Below, piece after piece: positions 19,139 to 27,979 of a stretch of DNA of 64,000 nt (its first letter is position 1; each line of letters starts with the position of its first letter). The stretch spans positions 286,689-350,688 of the forward strand of contig NZ_VTTO01000005.1 in the NCBI RefSeq assembly GCF_008364825.1. The letters are read 5' to 3'. This DNA is from Azospirillum sp. B21 (GTDB lineage Bacteria; Pseudomonadota; Alphaproteobacteria; Azospirillales; Azospirillaceae). Position numbers and translations under genes: made by a program. The notes under the pieces are model-generated. The model ran no database searches, was not told the DNA's origin, and saw nothing but the letters and a program-made list of their open reading frames with translations.

Positions 19139-19650
19139 CGTAGGTATCTCCTTGCGATGTGATTGGAATTTTTGGGCCGTCTTTCGGCCTCGCTCGAAAG
19201 GCTGAGCTCGCCTTTCGGTGTAACCAAATCTTTCGAGCGGATAGTGTGATAAAAGAGGGGTCGTGGGAAGAAAAAGTTGAGTCCGCACAGAAGAATCTCA
19301 CAGAACAACGCATTATCTGTATTTTCAAAAAGAGAGTTAGTCTGATTTGCTTCGAATTTCTAAGCAGTTTCCGTTTTAAAAATGTTGGTCAGACTCACTT
19401 CCAAACTCTGGATTGCCGCGAACCCTCAGGTTCACCATGAAAAGTTCTCTTGGTTAAGAGATGGTTTTTAAAAATCAGTTCATCCACTTAATGCCACAGG
19501 CTGGGCGAGCCGGTGGATTCGATGGCCGGCTGCCATCTTCAATCGGCACGGGAGATGCCCATCACGTCCGAGGATGTCCTCAGCGCAATACTGCAGTATG
19601 CAAGTAACAGCGGATTCGGGCACAGTAAAACTGTCATGAGTCTGACCCGG
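19139..19650. promoter_or_regulatory. Long AT-rich leader/promoter region of the RTX gene, with two small hairpins
   Basis: About 510 bp without a gene, unusually AT-rich for this genome between about 19230 and 19480 (runs such as TTTTCAAAAAGAGAGTTAG). Two hairpins lie close to the RTX start: GGCCG/CGGCC arms at 19175-19179 and 19185-19189, and CGAAAGGC/GCCTTTCG arms at 19195-19202 and 19210-19217. They sit 37-79 bp upstream of the start codon and would be in the mRNA leader. Because the exporter operon ends in its own terminator, the RTX gene must have its promoter here. The AT-richness could also reflect a binding region for a nucleoid protein. Confidence 0.5.
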
Positions 19651-19657
19651 AATGGCA

Positions 19658-19688
19658 AAAGGGCCGGCGCGGGGGACGCCGGCCCTTT
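19658..19688 (-). terminator. Intrinsic terminator of the type I secretion operon
   Basis: A perfect 12-bp stem, arms 19658-19669 (AAAGGGCCGGCG) and 19677-19688, with a 7-nt loop. Read on the minus strand, the stem ends in CCCTTTTGCC, giving a short U-run. It stands 93 bp after the stop of the membrane fusion gene, as expected for termination of that operon, and separates it from the RTX gene. Confidence 0.8.
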
Positions 19689-19780
19689 CACGGGACCGCT
19701 TGCGGGGGATGGACCCTTGCCGGCGGCCCCAGCCCGCACCGGCCCGAACGGGGGAGGGCCGGGGGGGACGGGCGTGCCGT

Positions 19781-21136
19781 CTATTTCTCGCGGAAGGCGC
19801 GCTGCATGCCATCCGTAAGCGGCGTCAGGAAATAGTCGATGGCGCGGCGGGCATGGCCGTGGATCATGACCTCCGCCGGCATGCCGGGATGCAGATCGAC
19901 ATCCGGAAGTGCCTTCAGTTCCGCCGCATCCATGCTGATCCGGGCAGCGAAATAGAAGGCGCCGGTGCGCTCGTCCTCCAACTGGTCGGCAGACAGGGAC
20001 ACCACCTGCCCCGCCACCGGCGGCACCGCACGCTGGCGATAACCGGTCAGCTTCACCATCGCCTTGCTGCCGACCTCCACATTCTGCACGTCGTGGGGAG
20101 AAACGCGGGCCTCCACGATCATGGCGTCGTCCTGCGGCACGATGTCGAGGATGCCGGCACCGGCCGGAATGACGCCGCCGGACGTGAAGAAGCGCAGGCC
20201 CGTCACGCGCCCCGCCTGCGGCGCGGTGACGGCTTGGCGCAACAGGATGTCGTCGGCGCTGCGCAGCCGTTCCGACAGGTCGGAGACGCTGGCCTGGGCC
20301 GTCTGCAGATCGACCGCCACCTCCGACCGGCGGGTGTTGCCGAGGTTGATCATGGTCAATTCGGCCGCCGCGATGGCCTGTTCCGCCTTGGACTTGTTCG
20401 CCATCAGCTCACCCAGCCGTCCTTCGGAATCAGCGACGTTACGCTGGAGTTCAAGCATGCGCGGCTTGCGCTCATACCCCTTCGCCAGAAGGCCCTGCAC
20501 CACCTGCAATTCGTCCCGGGTGTAGCGCAGCCGGTCGGCGGTGGCGACGCGCTGCGATTCCAGAGCCGCGATCTCGTCCCGCAGCTGGGAGATCTGCCGG
20601 CGCTGGATGCCCATCTGCGCCTCGTGACTGTCCAGCCTGGAGCGGAACAGCCGCTCCTCGACCGCCATCGCCTCGGCGGCCACCGGATTGTCGCGCGCCG
20701 CCTTCACCAGCTCCTCGCTGAACAGCGGTTTCGGACCATCGGATTGTTCGGCCCGCAATCGGCCGAGCCGGGCCAGCGCCGTCCAGTATTGGCCCTGCAG
20801 TTGCGACACCACAGCCTGGCTCTGCGTCGAATCCATCCGCAGCAGCACCTGGCCTGCGCGCACGAGGTCGCCGTCCTTGACCAGCAGGTCGCGCAGGATG
20901 CCGCCTTCCAGGTGGGAGACGGTCTTGCGATGGCTTTCCACCATCACCGTGCCGGCGGCCAATGCCGCGCTGTCCAGGCTGGCGGTGAAGCCCCAGGTCA
21001 GGAAGCCGCCGAAGCCGATCAGCACTGCCAATGCCCCGGCCAGCGCGGTGTTCCGCAGCGACGGTTCGGCGGGATCCACGTCGATGGTCGCCGTCCAAAC
21101 CGCCGGGGTCGTCAATGCTGGCGTTTCGCTGGTCAT
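19781..21136 (-). CDS. Type I secretion membrane fusion protein (HlyD/PrtE family)
   Basis: 451 residues from ATG 21136, overlapping the ABC gene stop by 4 bp. One N-terminal membrane segment (about 29-50, NTALAGALAVLIGFGGFLTWGF) is followed by the biotinyl-lipoyl-like half motif VESHRKTVSHLEGGILRDLLVKDGD, a long helical hairpin region (about 105-300) and the second lipoyl/beta-barrel half containing APQAGRVTGLRFFTSGGVI. This is the standard adaptor of type I exporters, linking the inner-membrane ABC protein with an outer-membrane TolC-like channel. No TolC homolog is in the window, so the channel must be encoded elsewhere. The partner ABC protein and the RTX substrate are immediate neighbours. 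Confidence 0.94.
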   Translation of the reverse strand: MTSETPALTTPAVWTATIDVDPAEPSLRNTALAGALAVLIGFGGFLTWGFTASLDSAALAAGTVMVESHRKTVSHLEGGILRDLLVKDGDLVRAGQVLLRMDSTQSQAVVSQLQGQYWTALARLGRLRAEQSDGPKPLFSEELVKAARDNPVAAEAMAVEERLFRSRLDSHEAQMGIQRRQISQLRDEIAALESQRVATADRLRYTRDELQVVQGLLAKGYERKPRMLELQRNVADSEGRLGELMANKSKAEQAIAAAELTMINLGNTRRSEVAVDLQTAQASVSDLSERLRSADDILLRQAVTAPQAGRVTGLRFFTSGGVIPAGAGILDIVPQDDAMIVEARVSPHDVQNVEVGSKAMVKLTGYRQRAVPPVAGQVVSLSADQLEDERTGAFYFAARISMDAAELKALPDVDLHPGMPAEVMIHGHARRAIDYFLTPLTDGMQRAFREK

Positions 21137-22857
21137 CGTTGCTCTCCGCTGCGGACGAGGCGGGTCACGCCGGCGGGGACGCCGCCCGGCTGCACCAGTT
21201 TCAGGACGTCGGCGCGGGCGCCGAAATGCTCGACGACGCCCTCCTTCATCACCACCAGCTTGTCGGCCACCGCGACGATCGAGGGGCGGTGGGCGATCAT
21301 CACCACGGTGGTGCCTTCGGCCTTCACCTTGTGAACGGCGTTCAGCAGGGCCTGCTCGCCCTCATGGTCGAGGTTGGAATTGGGCTCGTCCAGCACCAGC
21401 AGCCGCGGCCGGCCGAACAGGGCGCGGGCCAGCGCGATGCGCTGCCGCTGACCGCCGGACAGGGAAAAGGCGCTCTCGCCCACCGGCGTGTCGTAGCCGA
21501 AGGGCAGGCGGCCGATCATCTCGTGCACGCCGGCCAACCGGGCGGCGCGGACGATCTCCGCCGGGTCGGCGCTGGCCATGCGGGCGATGTTCTCGCCGAT
21601 GGTGCCGTCGAGCAGCGCCACCGACTGCGGGACATAGCCGACATATTTGCCGAAACTCTCGCGCTCCCACAGATAGGTGCTGGTGCCGTCCAGATAGATG
21701 CCGCCGGCCGTCGGCTGCCAGACGCCGACCAGCAGGCGGGCCAATGTAGATTTGCCGGCGCCGGACGGGCCGATGATGCCCAGCACCTCCCCCGCCTCGG
21801 CGGAGAAGGAGACGTTGCGCAGCACCGGGCGGTTCAGGCCGGCCGGCACATGGCTGACGCGGTCGACCGCCAGCGTCCCCTGCGGCGCCGGCAACGGCAT
21901 GGTGGAGCGCGCCGAGGCGCCGTTGTTCAGCAGGTCGCGGATGCGCCGGTGCGCCTCCAGCGCCTTGACCCATTGCCGCCAGCCGTCGACCAGCTGTTCG
22001 AAGGGATGCAGCAGCCGCCCGGTGATCAGGCCGGCCGCCATCATGCTGCCGGGGGTCACCAGATTGTCGATCACCAGCGTGGCGCCGGCGGCGATCACGC
22101 CCACCTGCAGCATCAGCCGCAGCGAGCGCGACGCCGCGGCCAGCCCGCGCGACATGGTGGCGCCGCGGTCGATCATGCCGGCCGATCCGCTCTGCGCCGC
22201 CTGCCATCGCCGCGCCAGCGCCGGCAGCATGCCCATCGCCTCGATGGCTTCGGCATGGCGGACGGTGCCGGCGATGTCGGCGAAGACGCGGGCCGACGCC
22301 TCGTTCGCCTCGGCCATCGGCCGCCGGGTCAGCGCGTCGGTCAGCACGCCCATCACCAGCAGTACCAGCGCCGCGCCGATGGCGAGGAAGCCGTAGACCG
22401 GGTGCAGCAGGAACAGGATCACCAGGAAGATCGGTGCCCAGATCAGTTCCAGCGGCGCGGTGACGGCGCTGCTGGTCATGAAGGCGCGCAGGTCGTTCAG
22501 GTCGCGCATTGTCTGCGCCGCATTGCGCGGCCCGCCGGACAGCGCATCGACGATGGACGCCTCCAGCGCCGGCACGTTGAAGCGGTGAGCGATCACGGCG
22601 CTCGTCACCAGGAAGGCGCGGGCGCGGATGAAGTCCAGCACGCCGTACAGCGCCAGCGCCCCCACCGCGATGATCGCCAGCATCGTCAGCGTTTCCAGGC
22701 TGCGGCTGCTCATCACGCGGTCGTAGACCTGCATGGTGAAGAGCGGAACCACCAGCATCAGGACATTCACGAACAGGCTGAGGATGCCGGCCAGCAGCAG
22801 GCCATGCCCGATCTTCCGGTAGGCTTGGGTCAGCAGGGGCCGATCCACGGAACTCAT
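21133..22857 (-). CDS. Type I secretion ABC transporter (PrtD family)
   Basis: 574 residues from ATG 22857, which is preceded by AGGAAGGATCGAAG; a longer frame to 22998 lacks this support. The N-terminal half holds about six membrane helices (first pair at 18-40 and 58-75). The nucleotide-binding domain has Walker A GPSGAGKST (363-371), signature LSGGQ (466-470) and Walker B LLVLDEP (486-492) followed by NSNLD. There is no N-terminal C39 peptidase domain, consistent with PrtD/AprD-type exporters that move RTX proteins with uncleaved C-terminal signals. The stop overlaps the membrane fusion gene. Together they most likely export the RTX protein encoded at 18320-19138. Confidence 0.94.
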   Translation of the reverse strand: MSSVDRPLLTQAYRKIGHGLLLAGILSLFVNVLMLVVPLFTMQVYDRVMSSRSLETLTMLAIIAVGALALYGVLDFIRARAFLVTSAVIAHRFNVPALEASIVDALSGGPRNAAQTMRDLNDLRAFMTSSAVTAPLELIWAPIFLVILFLLHPVYGFLAIGAALVLLVMGVLTDALTRRPMAEANEASARVFADIAGTVRHAEAIEAMGMLPALARRWQAAQSGSAGMIDRGATMSRGLAAASRSLRLMLQVGVIAAGATLVIDNLVTPGSMMAAGLITGRLLHPFEQLVDGWRQWVKALEAHRRIRDLLNNGASARSTMPLPAPQGTLAVDRVSHVPAGLNRPVLRNVSFSAEAGEVLGIIGPSGAGKSTLARLLVGVWQPTAGGIYLDGTSTYLWERESFGKYVGYVPQSVALLDGTIGENIARMASADPAEIVRAARLAGVHEMIGRLPFGYDTPVGESAFSLSGGQRQRIALARALFGRPRLLVLDEPNSNLDHEGEQALLNAVHKVKAEGTTVVMIAHRPSIVAVADKLVVMKEGVVEHFGARADVLKLVQPGGVPAGVTRLVRSGEQR

Positions 22858-23396
22858 CTTCGATCCTTCCTGGTGGAGGATTGGCCGATCAAGGCGGCGC
22901 TGGAACTCGGGAGGCAGGGAAAGCGGAAATGGCTGCCGGCGGCGACGGGACGCTGGACAGGAAGCCGGCTGGGGGGGCGCCGGATGCGGCCGGTCCAATC
23001 AAGGAACGGTCGCCTATGGATGGCGGATCCGGACGCGGGGGGAAGCGTCGGTGGACTTGGCACGCTCAAGCTTTACACCGGGGACATTTTAGAGACGTGT
23101 GACAAGTTTCGGGTTCTACCTCTTTCCAGTCCCCGCAAAAGGGGTGGAAACTGGCCGGCAACCGGTTGATTTCTTTGTGGAATCCGTCGCTTCACCGAAG
23201 GTCTTAGGTCCTTTTGGGTGGGGTTTCCAGCCATCTGGTCAGAGCGCTGGGTTATCGTGCATGCTGCGTCGCGATGAATTGCGCAGGGCGCCGGGCTTCC
23301 CCCCATCCCGCCCCTGCCCCGCCCCCCTTTCCTTCCACCATGCCGGCCGCCCGTTTCCGGTTGCGGCCCGAAAACCGGTTCAAGGAAACCCGTTCC
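22858..23396. promoter_or_regulatory. Divergent promoter region between type I secretion operon and galE
   Basis: About 540 bp with no gene I can support. It must contain promoters for both the minus-strand secretion operon and plus-strand galE. A bulged hairpin with arms TTTCCA..CCCC (23123-23134) and GGGGTGGAAA (23141-23150) around a GCAAAA loop lies near the middle and could be an operator or mRNA structure. No recognisable riboswitch was seen. Confidence 0.45.
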
Positions 23397-24410
23397 ATGA
23401 CGATCCCGAAGACCATCCTCGTCACAGGCGGCGCCGGCTATGTCGGCAGCCATTGCGTGGCGGAGCTTCTCGACCATGGCCATCGCGTCGTGGTGCTCGA
23501 CAATCTGCGTCAGGGTCATATCGCCGCCGTTCCGCCCGAGGCCGCCTTCGTCCAGGCCGACCTCGCCGACGAAGCGGCGCTGGCCCGCGTCTTCTCGGAG
23601 TGGCGCTTCGACGCGGTGTTCCATTTCGCCGCATTGTCGGTGGTCGGCGAATCGATGCGCGATCCGCACGCCTACCTGCACGGCAACACCGTCACCTCGC
23701 TGAACCTGATCCGCGCCGCGGTGAAGGCCGGGGTGATGAAGCTGGTCTTCTCCTCCACCGCCAACCTGTTCGGCTCGCCCAAGCGGATTCCCATCGACGA
23801 GGAAGAGACGATCGATCCCGGCAGCCCCTATGGCGAATCGAAGTTCATGATCGAGCGCGCCCTGCATTGGGCCGACCGCTGCCACGGCCTGCGCTCCGCC
23901 TGCCTGCGCTACTTCAATGCCGCCGGGGCGCATCCTAACGGAAAGCTGGGCGAGGACCATAGCCCGGAGACGCACCTGATCCCGCTGGTGATGGATGCCG
24001 CCACCGGCAAGCGTCCGCACATCGAAATTTTCGGCGACGATTATGACACGCGCGACGGCACCTGCATCCGCGACTATATCCATGTCTGCGATCTGGCCGA
24101 CGCCCATCTGCGGGTGCTGGACGCGCTGGAGGAGCGGTCGGTCCGCTACAATCTGGGCAACGGCACCGGCTACAGTGTGCGCGAGGTGATCTCGTCGGTG
24201 GAGCGCATCACCGGGCGGACGGTGCCGGTGAAGATCGGTCCGCGGCGGCCCGGCGACCTGCCGGTGCTGATCGCCTCGTCGGAGCGCATCCGCCGCGATC
24301 TCGGCTGGCAGCCGCGCTTCCCGGAACTGGACAGCATCATCGCCGGCGCCTGGGCCTGGCGCAGCGCGCACCCGCATGGTTTCCGCGGCCTCGCCGCCGC
24401 GGCGGAATAA
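23397..24410 (+). CDS. galE: UDP-glucose 4-epimerase
   Basis: 337 residues from ATG 23397 with AAGGAAA upstream. The Rossmann NAD site TGGAGYVGSH is at about 10-19; the catalytic set is S120/T121 (FSSTANLFG) with Y145 and K149 (SPYGESK). Late motifs YNLGNGTGYSVREVI and the RPGDLPVLIASSERI stretch are typical of GalE. The enzyme interconverts UDP-glucose and UDP-galactose in the cytoplasm, supplying galactose for the surface glycans. Its position beside the secretion and glycosyltransferase genes, though on the other strand, supports that role. Length agrees with the family (about 330-340). A 4-epimerase acting on N-acetyl sugars cannot be excluded. Confidence 0.93.
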   Translation: MTIPKTILVTGGAGYVGSHCVAELLDHGHRVVVLDNLRQGHIAAVPPEAAFVQADLADEAALARVFSEWRFDAVFHFAALSVVGESMRDPHAYLHGNTVTSLNLIRAAVKAGVMKLVFSSTANLFGSPKRIPIDEEETIDPGSPYGESKFMIERALHWADRCHGLRSACLRYFNAAGAHPNGKLGEDHSPETHLIPLVMDAATGKRPHIEIFGDDYDTRDGTCIRDYIHVCDLADAHLRVLDALEERSVRYNLGNGTGYSVREVISSVERITGRTVPVKIGPRRPGDLPVLIASSERIRRDLGWQPRFPELDSIIAGAWAWRSAHPHGFRGLAAAAE

Positions 24411-24452
24411 GGCAGAGGCGAGAAGGATGGCGGCAATGTTTGAGCCGGGATC

Positions 24453-25022
24453 ATGGACGCGATGAGCAACCTGAACTGGGACGATGACGACGCGCCCGAG
24501 CCGGGACCGGACGACAAGCCGGGCGGCGATCCAGCCCGGAAGCCCGGCGAGGAGTTGGACCTCGCCGACTTCCACGGCATGGCGCGCCTGATCGAGCGGA
24601 TGCACCGGCGTTACCTGGACGTCGTGCGCGTTGGCCTGTCCAAGCAGGGCATCGAGGACATCGGCCCGGTGCAGGCACTGATGGTGATGCTGATCGGCGA
24701 GGACGAGCTGTCGGTCCGCGACCTGATGGAGCGCGGCTATTACCTGGGCTCCAACGCATCCTACAGCCTGAAGATCCTGGTCGATGCCGGCTACATCAAC
24801 CGGGCGGCCAACCAGCGCGATCGCCGCACCGCACGGCTCCAGCTGACCGACAAGGGGCGGGAGCTGTGGGAGGGACTGCGGCGGATGGAGCAGGCCCAGG
24901 CCGAGGCGCTGGTGCGCAACGAGACCGAGGCGCGCGACCTGAAGGCCAGCTACCGCACGCTCCGCCGGCTCGACCGGCTGTGGGGCGACATGGTCCGTTA
25001 CTCCTGCCTCGATTTCGACTGA
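24453..25022 (+). CDS. MarR-family transcriptional regulator
   Basis: 189 residues. An acidic, low-complexity N-terminal tail of about 35 residues precedes a MarR winged helix: helix 1 DFHGMARLIERMHRRYLDVV, the DNA-recognition region DLMERGYYLGSNASYSLKILVDAGYI and the wing RDRRTARLQLTDKGREL. The YYLGSNASYSLK recognition helix resembles the alphaproteobacterial LdtR-like branch of MarR regulators, which control L,D-transpeptidases; that link is from memory and is tentative. It follows galE by 42 bp and precedes the DUF2336 gene by 14 bp, so it may be cotranscribed with both. Start ATG 24453 has no strong ribosome site; ATG 24462 is an alternative. Confidence 0.85.
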   Translation: MDAMSNLNWDDDDAPEPGPDDKPGGDPARKPGEELDLADFHGMARLIERMHRRYLDVVRVGLSKQGIEDIGPVQALMVMLIGEDELSVRDLMERGYYLGSNASYSLKILVDAGYINRAANQRDRRTARLQLTDKGRELWEGLRRMEQAQAEALVRNETEARDLKASYRTLRRLDRLWGDMVRYSCLDFD

Positions 25023-25036
25023 TGGGTTTTTGACCG

Positions 25037-26275
25037 ATGCCGCAGCCGGGTGCCCCGATGCCACATGCCGCCCAACCGCAGTCCTCTCAGCCAGACGCGC
25101 CCAACCCGAACGCCCTGTCGTCGCGGGATGTGGAGCGGCTGCTGACCTCGCCCACCGCGGAGACGCGGATCGAGACGATGAACAAGCTGTTCCACGATCT
25201 GGAAGCCGGCGCGCTCAGTCCGGCGGAACGGTCGCTGGCGATCGAGGTGGTTCATTGCTTCGCCGGGGACGCCCAGGTGGCGGTGCGCGAAGCGGTGGCC
25301 TGGCAGCTGCGCAACAGTCCGCTGCTGACCGAGGATCTCGCCGAACGGCTGGTCCGCGACGTCGGCCGGGTGGCCTTCCCGATCCTGCGCGACGCGGCGG
25401 GGCTGACCGACGATCTTCTGCTGGACGTGCTGTCCGATCCCGATTCCGGCAAGCATGTGGCGGTCGCCAGCCGCTCCAAGGTCTCTGCCCGTGTCTCGGG
25501 AGCCATCGCGGAGCGCGGCAACGTCGTCGCCGTCACCGCCCTGCTGCGCAACGACGGGGCCGAGGTGCCGGACAGCGCGATGCACCGCGCGCTCGACCGC
25601 TTCGGCCGGGTCCGCATGGTCAGCGAGGCGGCGGCGACCCGCCCCGGCCTGTCGCTGGCGATGGTGGAGCGGGTGGTCGCCTTCGTGTCGGACAGCATGC
25701 GCACCACGCTGATGCAGGCGCATGGCCTGTCGCGCGAACTGGTGGAACGGCTGGTGGAGCGCGGGCGGGAGGCGGCGACCATGCGGCTGCTGCGCCCGGT
25801 GCTGCGTGGCACCGAGGACATCGACGCGGTGATCCAGTGGCTGCACGCCAACCGCCGCCTGACCCCGGTGCTGCTGTTCCGGGCGCTGTGCGCCGGCGAC
25901 CTGGCGCTGTTCGTCGCCGGCATGGCGCTGCGCGCCGGCATCCCGGCGGAGAACGCCCGCCGGCTGGCCTGGGACGACGGCGAACTGGGCATGGCCGCGC
26001 TGATGAGGAAGGCGACCGTCGCCCCCGGCCTGACTCATCCCTTCCAGGTCGCGGTCGGCGTCGCCAAGCGGATGGAGTATGAGGGCGAGGAGAGCCGACG
26101 CGAGGATTTCCAGTCGGAGGTCATCAGCGAGCTGTTCACCGCCTGCACCCCCACCAACGACTGGATGGTCGACGACCTGCTCCTGCAGCTGTTCGACCAG
26201 AAGTCGGAGGAGGTCATCGACCGGGCGCTGGATCAGGCCGGCCTGCCCTTCTCGCCGGTGCGCACGATGCAGTGA
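25037..26275 (+). CDS. DUF2336 domain-containing protein
   Basis: 412 residues, all helical. After a Pro/Gln-rich tail of about 28 residues, the repeats LSSRDVERLLTSPTAETRIETM, LAIEVVHCFAGDAQVAVREAVAWQL and LTEDLAERLVRDVGRVAFPIL are HEAT-like and match the alphaproteobacterial DUF2336 family, whose members are soluble proteins of unknown function often near regulators. No catalytic motif is visible. The gene lies 14 bp after the MarR regulator, suggesting joint expression, and ends 11 bp from the convergent NIT-ANTAR gene. Family assignment is fairly sure; function is not known. Confidence 0.8.
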   Translation: MPQPGAPMPHAAQPQSSQPDAPNPNALSSRDVERLLTSPTAETRIETMNKLFHDLEAGALSPAERSLAIEVVHCFAGDAQVAVREAVAWQLRNSPLLTEDLAERLVRDVGRVAFPILRDAAGLTDDLLLDVLSDPDSGKHVAVASRSKVSARVSGAIAERGNVVAVTALLRNDGAEVPDSAMHRALDRFGRVRMVSEAAATRPGLSLAMVERVVAFVSDSMRTTLMQAHGLSRELVERLVERGREAATMRLLRPVLRGTEDIDAVIQWLHANRRLTPVLLFRALCAGDLALFVAGMALRAGIPAENARRLAWDDGELGMAALMRKATVAPGLTHPFQVAVGVAKRMEYEGEESRREDFQSEVISELFTACTPTNDWMVDDLLLQLFDQKSEEVIDRALDQAGLPFSPVRTMQ

Positions 26276-26286
26276 GGGGGGCGGGC

Positions 26287-27633
26287 TCAGCCGCCCGCCG
26301 CACCGCCGCCGCCCACACCGCCGACTGCCGTCACGCCGCGCAGGATGTCGGACATGCTGAGGATCGCTTCGGCGACCTCGATGATGCGCTTGTTCTGGTT
26401 CATCGCCGTCTTGCGGATCAGCTTGTAGGCCTCCTCCTCCGACAGGTTGCGGGTGGACATCAGCAGGCCTTTGGCGCGGTCGATCACCTTGCGCTCGTTC
26501 AGTGCCGCCTTGGCGGTCTCCAACTCATGGCTGACGTCGCGCAGGCGCTGCGACTGCGACTGCACGATGTCGAGCACGGAGCGCATCAGCTTCGGCCGCA
26601 GCCCGTCCGGCGCATAGAGCCCGGTGCCGTCCTGTCCGGGCAGGGCGGGATCGGCGTCGACCAGCACCATCGCCACCGGCATCACCGCATCATGTCCGCG
26701 CAGATCGGCCTGCTCCAGATCGGCACGCGCCTGTGCCAGCTTCGCCTCGCACAACAGCCGCAGATCCTCGGTCAGCCGGTCTTCCACCGTCTTCAACAGA
26801 TCCATGCGCCGCGTGGCCTGTTCGAACCAGGATTCCGGCGTGATTCCCGACAGTTCTCCATGGCGTGCGCCGTCGCCGAGCGCCACCGCACGCATCCGCT
26901 CCACCTCCGCCACCGCCGGATCCGACAGTGCCGCACGAAAAGCGGCGATGTGAGCCGGGTCGGCGAACTCCGCGACGATGCGGAAGGCGCGGTTCTGCGC
27001 ATCGATCAACCGGGCGAGCCGGCCATGCTCCGCCCCGTCGAACCGCCCGCGCGAAAAGCCGGCGCTGGCCGTTGCCCGCTCCTGCCCGGCGAATTCCTTG
27101 CCCTGCACGATGTTGAACAGCGCCACCAGCGCGCGGGAGATCGCGGGATCGGCGGCGATGTCCGCCGCCTCGAACACCACGGCCAGCAGATGGCCGACGA
27201 TGTCGGTGAAGGACTTCACGGCGTCCTGCGGCACCAGCGCCAGCGACGCCACCTGTTCCCGCAGCGCCGGCAGCCCGTCCAGCGCATGCAGGGCAATGGC
27301 GACGCGGTTGTAGAACTGAGCGCCCGAACCGAGGCGGCCGAGCTGCTCGTCGACATGGTCGAGCCGGTCGCGCAGGACCGCTTCCAGCGCCTTGGCGTCG
27401 GCCTGCCAGCGGGCGCGATCCTCGGCGAAGCGCTTTCCGCTGGAGCCCAAATAGATGGAGGACGCGCCGCGTTCCTTCTGAAGCGCGTGGATCAGCCCGC
27501 TCATGTCGCGGACCAGGGCACTGACGGCCAGTAGCTGTTCGACATCGCGGATGCGGCAAAGCTTGGCGGCGCGCAGGAACCGCGCGGCCGCGGTGCCCGC
27601 CCCGCTGTCCTTGGTTTCCTGCTGCGTGACCAT
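26287..27633 (-). CDS. Nitrate/nitrite-sensing (NIT) domain protein with C-terminal ANTAR RNA-binding domain
   Basis: 448 residues from ATG 27633 (MVTQQETKDSG) with AGGGGGAACAGG upstream. The long helical N-terminal region (about 45-290) has the NIT-domain start signature SGLIHALQKERGASSIYLGS. The last about 80 residues hold an ANTAR domain (LNERKVIDRAKGLLMSTRNLSEEEAYKLIRKTAM...), which binds tandem RNA hairpins to prevent transcription termination. The architecture is that of NasR from Klebsiella, which responds to nitrate or nitrite and turns on assimilation genes. No nitrate assimilation gene lies in the window, so its targets are elsewhere. A glycine/alanine-rich tail ends the protein. 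Confidence 0.9.
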   Translation of the reverse strand: MVTQQETKDSGAGTAAARFLRAAKLCRIRDVEQLLAVSALVRDMSGLIHALQKERGASSIYLGSSGKRFAEDRARWQADAKALEAVLRDRLDHVDEQLGRLGSGAQFYNRVAIALHALDGLPALREQVASLALVPQDAVKSFTDIVGHLLAVVFEAADIAADPAISRALVALFNIVQGKEFAGQERATASAGFSRGRFDGAEHGRLARLIDAQNRAFRIVAEFADPAHIAAFRAALSDPAVAEVERMRAVALGDGARHGELSGITPESWFEQATRRMDLLKTVEDRLTEDLRLLCEAKLAQARADLEQADLRGHDAVMPVAMVLVDADPALPGQDGTGLYAPDGLRPKLMRSVLDIVQSQSQRLRDVSHELETAKAALNERKVIDRAKGLLMSTRNLSEEEAYKLIRKTAMNQNKRIIEVAEAILSMSDILRGVTAVGGVGGGGAAGG

Positions 27634-27698
27634 CCGGCCTGTTCCCCCTGCGCTGCACCCTTCACCGACTAAGCAACGCATATGCCATTAGAAACAGA

Positions 27699-27814
27699 CC
27701 CCTCTCCCCTTGCGGGAGAGGGGTTGGGGTGAGGGGTAGCGAACTTATGATTTCCCCGGCCTTGAAGCCGGCTGCCCCCCTCATCCCAACCCTTCTCCCA
27801 CAAGGGGAGAAGGG
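27699..27814. repeat. Palindromic intergenic element with 38-nt inverted arms
   Basis: Arms 27699-27736 and 27777-27814 are inverted copies with about four mismatches; each arm contains its own hairpin around TTGCGGGAG. The 40-nt centre holds CCGGC/GCCGG pairing. The same plan and a recognisably similar centre occur at 57293-57405 in the opposite orientation, so this is a dispersed element. It lies upstream of the NIT-ANTAR gene, where it could also affect transcription. Confidence 0.8.
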
Positions 27815-27979
27815 CTTCTAGACTGCAAGTTGGCCGCTCCTAGATCATGCGATTGCCTAAGAATGCGGCGACTTTGCCAAAAAATTGCGCACATGATCGG
27901 CCACGTCCTGTGCAGCGCAACATCCACCCCGAAGCCGCTGTTGAGTTGGCACCCCAAACCGTCCCGGAGTCGTCCCGCC

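Noticed and set aside
23073..25064. Open frame of 663 codons on the minus strand across galE and the MarR gene
   Set aside because: The translation has no domain and is dominated by H/Q/R/A; the opposite strand carries clear galE and MarR proteins.
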